Shown here piece by piece: positions 7,227-13,773 of a stretch of DNA of 58,131 nt. The translations under genes and the position numbers were made by a program. A model generated the notes under the pieces. That model searched no databases, was not told the DNA's origin, and saw nothing but the letters and a program-made list of their open reading frames with translations. The stretch is from Ruminococcus sp. Lineage in GTDB: Bacteria; Bacillota; Clostridia; Oscillospirales; Ruminococcaceae. The DNA lies in NCBI GenBank assembly GCA_017534835.1, contig JAFXVT010000009.1:1-58131 (forward strand), written 5' to 3'. The first letter of the stretch is position 1. Every line of letters starts with the position of its first letter.

Positions 7227-9787
7227 AAAAATGTTTCAGCAGGGCTGATGTGCTTGCACTCGGCGGGATAATGCTGCTCACGCTGCTTATCATCGCAAGC
7301 TGTCTGTCGCCGGATACGGTCTACGGCTCGAAGGACGACTGGGCATCGCAGCACTACGCCATTCCCGAATACTTCCGCACGCTCTTCTATTCAACGCACA
7401 GCCTTTCGCCCTCATACGCGCCGAATATCGGCGGCGGTGAGAACATCTACTCGCTCTCGTACTACGGGCTGCATTCGCCTGTGATACTCTTTTCGTATCT
7501 GCTGCCTTTCGTCCCGATGGGCAGCTATATCATCGCCGCAAGCATAATTTCAGCCCTCTTCTCGGAGGGAGCGCTCTACTGCCTCTTCCGCAGGAGGTAC
7601 GGGACAGCCGTAACAGCCTGTGTTACGCTGCTTTTCGCACTTTCCGTGCCGCTCATCGTCAACACTCACCGGCAGGTAGTATTCACCGGATATATGCCGT
7701 TCCTGCTGCTCGCGATGCACTGCGCAGACGGCTATTTCAGGCACGGCAGAAGGTCAGCGCTCATAATTTCGGCGTTCCTGATGATAATGTGCAACTACTA
7801 CTTCGCGGTCTCGGCGCTTACCTCGCTCCTCTGCTGCGGAGCGTACATCCTCCTCTCGGATACTGACGCAAAGCCGCGCGAGCTTCTCCGGCGATTTATG
7901 CCGTATGCAGCCGCTCTCGGTGTAAGCGTGCTGATGTCGGCAGGGCTGCTGCTCCCGACTGCATATGTGCTCATTCACGGGCGCAGCGGAGCGAACTGCG
8001 CTCCTCTTTCCGACTTTCTTCCGTCGGTGCGCTTCGACAAGCTCACCTATTTCGGCAGCACTATGGGACTTTCCGCATTCGGCGTTTTTTCGGCGATATA
8101 TGCGCTGTTCCGCGGCAAGAGAGCAACACGCTTCATCGCGTCCGGCGTACTTCTGAGCGCGGTCTTCCCCGGCATCACCTACCTGCTCAACGGCACGCTC
8201 TATTTTGACCCGAAGGTGCTGTTCGCATTCCTGCCGCTCGCACTGATACCGGCGGCGGAGCTGCTCAAGCGCTGCTTCTCGGAGCTTCCGGCACGCTTCG
8301 GCGGGCTTTTCAGCTGGGAGGCTCTTGCCGTATTCGGCGCAGCAACGGCAGTTTCCGCGGTATGCTGCAAATTCAGCGTATTCATCATCGCCTTTATCGT
8401 CGATGCGGCACTCTTCGTCATCGGAGCGCTCCTCATCGCAAAGACCTCGAAAAAGGGCTTCTGCTGCCTGTTTTTCGCGTTTCCGTTCGCAGCGACCGTG
8501 ATAGGCGCGCACTACGATGCCCTGCAAACGAAGGAGAGCTACCGGCTGGTCAACTCCGCCGCTGTCGCCGGACTCGTCTCGGAGGTCTCACAGGACGATA
8601 TGGTGCGCACAGCCATCGATACTACGCGGCTCTACACCGTCAACAAGGTTTACTCGGCGCGGCACTATCAGGACACGATATACTCCTCCGTTCACTCGCA
8701 GGACTACAACCGCTTCTACCTCAGCGAGATGTACAACGAGAACGAATACCGCAATTCCGCGCTGACAACGCGCTCGCGGAATATCCTTTTCAACTGCTAT
8801 ATGGGCGACCGTTACTACATAACGCACGAGCCTGTGAGCTTCTGCGGACTTGAACTGATAAAGCAGGCTCCCGACGGCTTCTGTCTCTATGAGAACCCGA
8901 ACGCGCTGCCGCTTATCCGCACAGGCGCGGAGCAGATGAGTCTCAGGCAGTACAAAAGCATAGAATATCCGCATAATATCGAGGCTCTGCTGAAATACAC
9001 CGTTGTTCCGGACGAGCTCCCCGATGTGGAGTTTTCACCATCAGCCGTGCAGGTCGATGCAGGCGATATATTCGACCTCGCAGAATGCAGCGTCGTCAGC
9101 GGCAATTACGAGACAGAGCTCGCGGACGGTGTAAGAACGATACGTCCCGAGGGCGGCATTCTTTCGTATACGTACACGCTCCCCGAGAGCGTTCGCGGAA
9201 AAATACTCCTCCTGCGCTTCCACGTCGGCGACGAAAAGCCGCTCAGCAGCTTCAGCTGGGAGCGCGGCGGCGATGTCCGCATAAAGATAAACGGCGTGAA
9301 GAACACGCTCACGAATCCGGAGTGGAAGTACCGCAACGGCAACAATCTCTTTGAATACGTAATATCCGATATGTCCGATGAACTGGACATCGAGCTCACC
9401 GGAAGAGAGCTCACGCTCTCACAGCTGACGGTATATGCGCTTGAGCCTGAGTTCCTTGACGGTCTCACAGACGGGCTCTCACCATTCAGGGCTGATATGG
9501 AGCGCACCGGCGGCGACCTCATCTGCGGCAGCTTATCGGCTGAAAAGGACGGTATCGCAGCTTCCGGTCTTGTTTATCAGGACGGCTTCACTGTCCTTGT
9601 GGACGGCGAGGAGGTCGCTCCTGTGAAGGTGGATACGGCATTTCTCGGATTCCCGGTAACTGCCGGCGACCACGAAATTGAGATACGCTTCACCGCGCCT
9701 CTGCTCGGTATCGGACAGCTCGCTTCCTCTTCCGGGCTCCTCCTTCTGTTAGCCGTATTTTTCACAGACCGGCTAAAAAAGAAATAA
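7223..9787 (+). CDS. YfhO-family polytopic membrane protein (putative GT-C glycosyltransferase)
   Basis: The 854-residue protein matches the layout of YfhO/GT-C proteins: a first membrane helix, then a long loop with an acidic pair (SKDDWASQHY, about residue 34) and an aromatic stretch, about a dozen membrane helices up to residue 430, a large extracytoplasmic beta-rich region, and a final helix before a basic tail (DRLKKK). YfhO members in Gram-positives move sugars from lipid carriers onto cell-wall polymers such as lipoteichoic acid. The start overlaps the PIG-L gene by 4 nt. Together they look like a small module for surface-glycan modification. The family call is from sequence pattern; the substrate is unknown. 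Confidence 0.8.
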   Translation: MKKCFSRADVLALGGIMLLTLLIIASCLSPDTVYGSKDDWASQHYAIPEYFRTLFYSTHSLSPSYAPNIGGGENIYSLSYYGLHSPVILFSYLLPFVPMGSYIIAASIISALFSEGALYCLFRRRYGTAVTACVTLLFALSVPLIVNTHRQVVFTGYMPFLLLAMHCADGYFRHGRRSALIISAFLMIMCNYYFAVSALTSLLCCGAYILLSDTDAKPRELLRRFMPYAAALGVSVLMSAGLLLPTAYVLIHGRSGANCAPLSDFLPSVRFDKLTYFGSTMGLSAFGVFSAIYALFRGKRATRFIASGVLLSAVFPGITYLLNGTLYFDPKVLFAFLPLALIPAAELLKRCFSELPARFGGLFSWEALAVFGAATAVSAVCCKFSVFIIAFIVDAALFVIGALLIAKTSKKGFCCLFFAFPFAATVIGAHYDALQTKESYRLVNSAAVAGLVSEVSQDDMVRTAIDTTRLYTVNKVYSARHYQDTIYSSVHSQDYNRFYLSEMYNENEYRNSALTTRSRNILFNCYMGDRYYITHEPVSFCGLELIKQAPDGFCLYENPNALPLIRTGAEQMSLRQYKSIEYPHNIEALLKYTVVPDELPDVEFSPSAVQVDAGDIFDLAECSVVSGNYETELADGVRTIRPEGGILSYTYTLPESVRGKILLLRFHVGDEKPLSSFSWERGGDVRIKINGVKNTLTNPEWKYRNGNNLFEYVISDMSDELDIELTGRELTLSQLTVYALEPEFLDGLTDGLSPFRADMERTGGDLICGSLSAEKDGIAASGLVYQDGFTVLVDGEEVAPVKVDTAFLGFPVTAGDHEIEIRFTAPLLGIGQLASSSGLLLLLAVFFTDRLKKK

Positions 9788-9796
9788 AAAAAGCTC

Positions 9797-9834
9797 AGCC
9801 GCTGCACCTGCCGATAAACACAGGTACAGCGGCT
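9797..9834. terminator. hairpin terminator between convergent genes
   Basis: AGCCGCTG-CACCTG pairs with CAGGT-a-CAGCGGCT. Read on the minus strand it is followed by GAGCTTTTTTTA, so it mainly ends the minus-strand operon. It also lies 10 nt after the YfhO stop. Confidence 0.75.
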
Positions 9835-9861
9835 GTCTTAAATCATAATGAAGAAGAGTCA

Positions 9862-10293
9862 TCACATATTCTTGTTGTAGTACGCACGTGCGCAGAGGGT
9901 AACGACAGAACTGAAAAAAAGCGCTCCGACAAGAGCAAGACACACCCTTACATCGAAGAATCCGGCTACGATAGCACCGAGCGCCATACCGATAATGCTG
10001 ATGATAAAGCCCTTCTGTGCGGTCATACGCTCGATAGCCTTGATACGCTCATCGTTTTCCTTTATGTACATTTCCCTGAGCTTTTCCTCGCTGCGGAGCG
10101 TGATGAGCAGCCTTATGGTGTTGAATACGGCAACTATCTCAAGTCCGCAGAAAACGCCCATAGACAGACCTTTAGCGAATTCGTCCGCATTTTTCGTCAG
10201 GAAAGTGAGAGCAAAGTATATCGCGATGCTTGAAAGGCACAGCATTGAGTTTATCCCTAATCTTGTCTGAACTTTTTTTCTGAAATCTTCCAT
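9862..10293 (-). CDS. four-helix membrane protein of unknown function, partner of an XRE regulator
   Basis: This 143-residue protein has four hydrophobic segments (about residues 17-34, 43-64, 94-112 and 115-135). The central cytoplasmic part is charged and reads LRSEEKLREMYIKENDERIK. Clostridia often carry such small proteins directly downstream of a 65-70-residue XRE repressor, and that is the order here. The start is at 10293 with AAGGAGGA just upstream. It is the third gene of an operon with the 40-aa peptide and the repressor. No enzyme motif is visible, and I do not assign a function. Confidence 0.8.
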   Translation of the reverse strand: MEDFRKKVQTRLGINSMLCLSSIAIYFALTFLTKNADEFAKGLSMGVFCGLEIVAVFNTIRLLITLRSEEKLREMYIKENDERIKAIERMTAQKGFIISIIGMALGAIVAGFFDVRVCLALVGALFFSSVVTLCARAYYNKNM

Positions 10294-10304
10294 ATTTATC
10301 CTCC

Positions 10305-10511
10305 TTAAAGGTTCTCGTCTTCCTCGAAAATGAACAGCTCCTCGATGCTTATCCCGAAGAACTGTGCCGCTTTGTGGGCGAGCGTGAGGGAGGCGTTGTA
10401 TTTTCCGTTTTCGAGTGAGATTATCGTTTGCCGCGTGACGGATAGCGCGTCCGCGAGCTCCTGCTGCGTGACCTTCCGGGCTTTCCGCAGCTCCTGTATC
10501 TTATTTTTCAA
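10305..10511 (-). CDS. XRE-family helix-turn-helix transcriptional repressor
   Basis: The product is 68 residues, essentially one Cro/C1-type HTH domain (IQELRKARKVTQQELADALS, then VTRQTIISLENGKYNASL) followed by a short acidic tail. It belongs to the compact YgzD-like group that pairs with small membrane proteins. Translation starts at TTG (10511), 5 nt after AAGGAGAAAAAG. That start codon lies inside the end of the upstream small gene (11-nt overlap), which couples the two. GTAAAGC-type dyads cover the operon promoter, so autorepression is likely. No ligand domain is present, so a signal may come from the membrane partners. Confidence 0.92.
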   Translation of the reverse strand: MKNKIQELRKARKVTQQELADALSVTRQTIISLENGKYNASLTLAHKAAQFFGISIEELFIFEEDENL

Positions 10512-10623
10512 GCTTTTTCTCCTTACCCTTATTATCGCAGTAAGTCACTGCAACAGCAATGCCGACCGCCAGTGCTATCCACGGCAGAGCAGCTTCTAAG
10601 AATTCGTGTATATTTACAGCCAT
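10501..10623 (-). CDS. 40-residue single-pass membrane peptide
   Basis: This gene is easily missed because it is short. It encodes 40 residues starting MAVNIHEFLEAALPWIALAV, with one hydrophobic helix (about residues 10-27) and a charged C-terminus ending in KGKEKKLEK. The ATG at 10623 has a strong AAAGGAGG 9 nt upstream, and a consensus promoter lies immediately before it. The stop codon (10503-10501) overlaps the TTG start of the XRE gene. It is the first gene of the operon. I do not recognise a family. A sensor, modulator or membrane anchor for the repressor are all possible. Confidence 0.75.
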   Translation of the reverse strand: MAVNIHEFLEAALPWIALAVGIAVAVTYCDNKGKEKKLEK

Positions 10624-10641
10624 AACAAGACCTCCTTTGAT

Positions 10642-10712
10642 GTAAAGCACGCTTTACTTCTGCTGTGATTATAGTATAGCACGCTTTACATTTCCTGTCA
10701 AGCTTACTTTAC
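10642..10712 (-). promoter_or_regulatory. promoter of the XRE operon with three operator dyads
   Basis: On the minus strand the promoter is TTGACA (10696-10701), 17-nt spacer, TATACT (10673-10678). Three related 16-bp dyads overlap it. O1 is GTAAAGCACGCTTTAC (10642-10657), over the first transcribed bases. O2 is GTATAGCACGCTTTAC (10674-10689), over the -10 and spacer. O3 is GTCAAGCTTACTTTAC (10697-10712), over the -35. O1 is perfect apart from the two central bases, and the others are diverged. This is the layout of a repressor that controls its own operon. Confidence 0.8.
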
Positions 10713-10735
10713 ATATTTTTTATATTTAACCAAAA

Positions 10736-10769
10736 GCTCCCCTGTGCGTCTGTATCGCGGCAGGGGAGC
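10736..10769 (-). terminator. terminator of the yqfC-yqfD operon
   Basis: GCTCCCCTG (10736-10744) and CAGGGGAGC (10761-10769) form a 9-bp stem. On the minus strand it is followed by TTTTGG. Confidence 0.65.
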
Positions 10770-10783
10770 GCTTCTTTGTTCTG

Positions 10784-11947
10784 TTATTTAACAAGTATTT
10801 CCATCTGCGAGGTTATATCGCCTTCGAGACGGTACGCGACGGAGAGTGTCAGCGTGCCGTCCTTTTCATTTTCGGTTATCTCGCGGCTGAGGATCTCACA
10901 TTCCGGCAGGAAGTTTTTCTCGTAGAGGAAGACCTTCTGCATCAGCTCGCTGCGGAGCTCATCACGCGAGAGTACCGTAACATCGCGGCTGAGCTCGGTA
11001 TATTCATTCCGCGTAATGCTTATCGGGAGAGTCCTGCCGAACATCTTCAGCGGCTCCTGCACGCTTCTGACGCGCCTTAGCTCATACCCGTTCCTGCCGG
11101 GGGAAAGGGGAATATCGAGACTGAACAGCCTGAGCCGGCGGCGTGTCTCGCTCCTGCCCGTCGGGGTGAGCCGCTCCTTCTCGTATTCGCCGGAGAACAG
11201 GGCTTCATCGCGGTAAATGCCTGTTATCGTGCCCATTGCGTGGTGGAGGGTGGTGTGTCCGGTCTCATCTGATGTGACACCGCTGACGAGTAGGTCGCCC
11301 TGCATAACGTAGTCGCCGACCTTGTGCATCAGCTGACCGTCGAGGACGGTGGTATAGGTTATCTCCGCCTCCTTCGCGGCAACGAGGTTGCAGGGGATAC
11401 GCTCGCGGAGCATTTCCGGCTTCTCCACGACCTCGGTCACCTGTACGACGAGGCGGTGTCCGGTTCGGTGCATACCAGCCCACGAAACGCCGTCTACCAT
11501 AAGCTGAAGGCGGTTTTCGCAGGAGATATAGTCTATCTGACCGAAAGGCGTACCGGGACGGACGTCCATTTCGCTGAGTGCGGCAAGTATCACCTCATCG
11601 CTGACGGATTCGTTGCCCTCGATGTCGATAGTGACCACAACTCCCGAAAAATAGAGCGAAGCGGCGAGCACGAGCACAATTCCTATGACAATGCCAAAGC
11701 GTCTGCGTCGGCGTATGACCTCAGCTGAAAGCGTGTCATATTCGTAGCTTGTCAGCTCAAGACCGTGCTCCGCCGCGAGTTCGCTGAGACGCCGGAGGTC
11801 ACGCCGGTATATCTCCGCACAGAAGCAGTCCTTTTTCACGTACTGGCTGAAGCAGCTGATACGGCTGTCGTGGATATGGTTGATGAAGCCGTAGATGTCG
11901 CGTCCCTTCGCGTTTATCTTAATGCATCCCCGAAGCTGGTCTCTCAT
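10784..11947 (-). CDS. yqfD: sporulation protein YqfD
   Basis: YqfD is a mother-cell membrane protein needed for engulfment/stage IV sporulation in Bacillus and is conserved in clostridia. The 387-residue product has an N-terminal cytoplasmic domain rich in cysteine and charged residues. A basic stretch RRRRR leads into one membrane helix (about residues 87-105). A POTRA-like segment follows (VVTIDIEGNESVSDEVI), then a large extracytoplasmic beta domain with GTITGIYRDEALF. I choose ATG 11947 (MRDQLR), which has AAGGAGAAG 7 nt upstream. An ATG 24 nt earlier lacks a site. The start overlaps the end of yqfC. Only a few sporulation genes are in view, so this does not prove that the organism forms spores. 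Confidence 0.9.
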   Translation of the reverse strand: MRDQLRGCIKINAKGRDIYGFINHIHDSRISCFSQYVKKDCFCAEIYRRDLRRLSELAAEHGLELTSYEYDTLSAEVIRRRRRFGIVIGIVLVLAASLYFSGVVVTIDIEGNESVSDEVILAALSEMDVRPGTPFGQIDYISCENRLQLMVDGVSWAGMHRTGHRLVVQVTEVVEKPEMLRERIPCNLVAAKEAEITYTTVLDGQLMHKVGDYVMQGDLLVSGVTSDETGHTTLHHAMGTITGIYRDEALFSGEYEKERLTPTGRSETRRRLRLFSLDIPLSPGRNGYELRRVRSVQEPLKMFGRTLPISITRNEYTELSRDVTVLSRDELRSELMQKVFLYEKNFLPECEILSREITENEKDGTLTLSVAYRLEGDITSQMEILVK

Positions 11948-12209
11948 TGCGAGGTCTTCTCCTTTCGGCAAATTCGATGCGCGTTATCCTGCCGCGGATA
12001 ACGAGTCCGTGTGTCTTGAAGTCGAATGCGCGCAGACCGCTCCCCCACACCTGTACGCGGAGCTTCCCCGATATGAACTGCATAAAAATATCGTCGCATT
12101 CCTCTATCCTGCGGCAGTTTTCGACGATGAGCTCCCTGTTGCTGTCGATGTGTATCCCTGAGACCGGATTCAGCGCGTCGTCTGCTCTTTCTCTGAGCTT
12201 TTCTAACAT
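11919..12209 (-). CDS. yqfC: sporulation protein YqfC
   Basis: The 96-residue protein is typical in size and content for YqfC, the small partner always found upstream of yqfD. It has VSGIHIDSNRELIVENCRRI followed by a beta-strand-rich core ending with GLVIRGRITRIEF. Its role in sporulation is not defined at the molecular level. The ATG at 12209 follows GGGGTGAT, which is one arm of an inverted repeat shared with the divergent ylbJ. The stop lies inside yqfD (29-nt overlap). In many genomes the phoH-like gene follows yqfD; it does not here. Confidence 0.88.
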   Translation of the reverse strand: MLEKLRERADDALNPVSGIHIDSNRELIVENCRRIEECDDIFMQFISGKLRVQVWGSGLRAFDFKTHGLVIRGRITRIEFAERRRPRNERPASGMH

Positions 12210-12249
12210 AATATCACCCCTCAGATAATATGATTGACTGGGTGATATT
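12210..12249. promoter_or_regulatory. inverted repeat carrying the ribosome sites of divergent yqfC and ylbJ
   Basis: A perfect 10-bp inverted repeat, AATATCACCC (12210-12219) and GGGTGATATT (12240-12249), separated by 20 nt. Each arm supplies the GGGTGAT ribosome site of one divergent gene. Only 41 bp separate the two start codons, so promoters must be very short or lie within the genes. The repeat could also be a protein-binding dyad for joint control. Confidence 0.6.
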
Positions 12250-12250
12250 T

Positions 12251-13342
12251 ATGAAAAAAGCAAGAGGATTTCTTACGCCAGTTATACTTTCCGGCGCAGC
12301 AGTGATGTGCATTTTCGCCGCAGATACGGTCGGAGCAGCCGTATATTCGGCTTTGCAGAGGTGCCTCACCGCGGTCATACCGTCGCTTTTCGCGATGATA
12401 GCGGTATCGTCTCTGCTCATACGCAGCGGCACAGTGCAGTCAGCCGGACGTCTCCTCCACAGACCGGGAAGGCTGCTCTTCGGAATGGACGGCGACATTT
12501 TCCTGATATTCCTCTTCTCCAACATCGCCGGATACCCCGTCGGAGCGCGTATGCTGCTTGCCTGCCACGAGAGCGGAAGGCTCACAAAGCGCGAAACAGA
12601 GCTGCTTTCGGGTGTTTGCTTCGGCGCCGGACCTGCGTTTGTATACGGCTGTATCGCCGGACAGCTCTACCGCTCGCCGGGGACAGGGCTGCTCGTGAGC
12701 ATCTCCTCCGCAGCCGGGAGCATAGCAGCTGCGGCAGTCCTTTCGCTGTATCTGCGCCGGCGCAGTCACGGAGCTCCGCCGGTTGTGAAAGTCAGCTTCC
12801 GCGCGGAGATGCTGCCGGAATGTATATCCTCAGCCGGACGCTCGATGGCTGAGATATGCTCAGCTATACTTGGCTTTGCGGCGGCAGCAGCGATACTCGT
12901 CCGCACCGGAGCTATCCCGGCGGCGGCAGAGCTGTTCACTCATCTGACCGGCAGAGACTTCGATATTTCTGCCGGACTCATATGCACTTTCCTCGACGTG
13001 ACCGCCGTCGGCAGCCTTCCTTCGGGAGATTTCACGCTCCTTCCGGCGATAGCGGCGCTCGTCACATTCGGCGGAGCGTGTGTATTTATGCAGCTTTCGG
13101 CTGTTTACCGCGGCAGGCTGTCGCTCCTGCCTGCGATACTGATACGTCTTGCCGCTGCCGCTGTCAGCTTCGTGGTCTGTCGGCTGCTGCTGCCGTATTT
13201 CATCAGGGGAGAGATAGTGTCAGCCGCAGCCACCGTACAGATACACCGCGCCCCATCGGTCGTACCGTCGGTGATACTCATTGTGATGACGGTGATCGTC
13301 CTCTTCCGCAGCGGACAAAGCAAAAAGCACGCCGGGGTCTGA
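12251..13342 (+). CDS. ylbJ: sporulation integral membrane protein YlbJ
   Basis: The 363-residue polytopic membrane protein has about eight hydrophobic helices and two gate-like (nucleoside-recognition type) halves. Signature stretches are ALQRCLTAVIPSLFAMIAVS, FLFSNIAGYPVGARML and GVCFGAGPAFVYGC. YlbJ is required for full spore heat resistance in Bacillus, and its substrate is unknown. The start is ATG 12251 (MKKARG), 4 nt after GGGTGATATT. An ATG at 12230 lies within the inverted repeat and has no site. It is divergent from yqfC. A terminator-like stem overlaps the stop codon, and the tandem repeat begins just beyond. Confidence 0.9.
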   Translation: MKKARGFLTPVILSGAAVMCIFAADTVGAAVYSALQRCLTAVIPSLFAMIAVSSLLIRSGTVQSAGRLLHRPGRLLFGMDGDIFLIFLFSNIAGYPVGARMLLACHESGRLTKRETELLSGVCFGAGPAFVYGCIAGQLYRSPGTGLLVSISSAAGSIAAAAVLSLYLRRRSHGAPPVVKVSFRAEMLPECISSAGRSMAEICSAILGFAAAAAILVRTGAIPAAAELFTHLTGRDFDISAGLICTFLDVTAVGSLPSGDFTLLPAIAALVTFGGACVFMQLSAVYRGRLSLLPAILIRLAAAAVSFVVCRLLLPYFIRGEIVSAAATVQIHRAPSVVPSVILIVMTVIVLFRSGQSKKHAGV

Positions 13343-13358
13343 GCCCTCAGCGTGCTTT
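13324..13358 (+). terminator. terminator-like stem overlapping the ylbJ stop
   Basis: AAAGCACGC (13324-13332) pairs with GCGTGCTTT (13350-13358). The stop codon lies in the loop. There is no long T-run, so efficiency is uncertain. Confidence 0.5.
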
Positions 13359-13394
13359 ACAAATACTGCATTATAATCGGTGCCGTTGTCGGCG

Positions 13395-13600
13395 GAACAG
13401 TGAGCCGTTTGAAACTGGTGAGTCCGTAAATCGGGAGAATGCGGATGTTTCGGCGACACAGTAAGCCATTTGAAACCGGTGAGTCCGTAAATCGGGAGAA
13501 TGCGGATGCTTCGGCGACACAGTAAGCCGTTTGAAACCGGTGAGTCCGTAAATCGGGAGAATGCGGATGTTTCGGCGACACAGTGAGCCTTTTGGAAACG
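13395..13600 (+). repeat. 61-bp tandem repeat, three full copies plus a partial
   Basis: Full units start at 13418, 13479 and 13540, exactly 61 bp apart, each beginning GTGAGTCCGTAAATCGGGAG and ending in a TTTGAAACCG-type word. Differences are single bases. A partial unit precedes them. There are no spacers, so this is not a CRISPR array. A diverged unit of the same family lies at 101-160. Reverse-strand frames across it translate a 20-residue repeat by chance and have no ribosome site. Confidence 0.9.
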
Positions 13601-13765
13601 GTGAGCGAGTGTAACGAGCGTCAACGAAACCGGGATGCAAGGGTCTGCGACCCTTGCCGGGGACGGGGGCAGAGCCCCAGCGGATTGTCAAGGCAGAGCC
13701 TTGACCGGGTCAAGGGCAGAGCCCTTGCAGGTTCCAAGGACAGAGTCCTTGGCAGAGCCCCTCGG
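13601..13765 (+). repeat. array of small stem-loops (hairpin-module repeat, copy B)
   Basis: After the tandem block comes GTGAGCGAGTGTAACGAGCG and then a run of short hairpins with different stems and a common CAGAG-type loop: CAAGGGTC-tgc-GACCCTTG, GGGGC-aga-GCCCC, TCAAGGC-aga-GCCTTGA, CAAGGGC-aga-GCCCTTG and CCAAGGAC-aga-GTCCTTGG. Copy A at 176-270 has the same order of first module and then different later modules. It lies between convergent ylbJ and the GH5 gene. Confidence 0.85.
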
Positions 13766-13773
13766 AAGGAAGA

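Noticed and set aside
13395-13600. Regularly spaced repeats that might be a CRISPR array
   Set aside because: The units are contiguous 61-bp tandem copies with no unique spacers and no cas genes nearby.
13220-13691. Three overlapping minus-strand frames with repeated 'SPKHPHSPDLRTH'-like peptides
   Set aside because: They are translations of the 61-bp repeat (61 is not a multiple of three, so all frames open in turn). None has a ribosome site.
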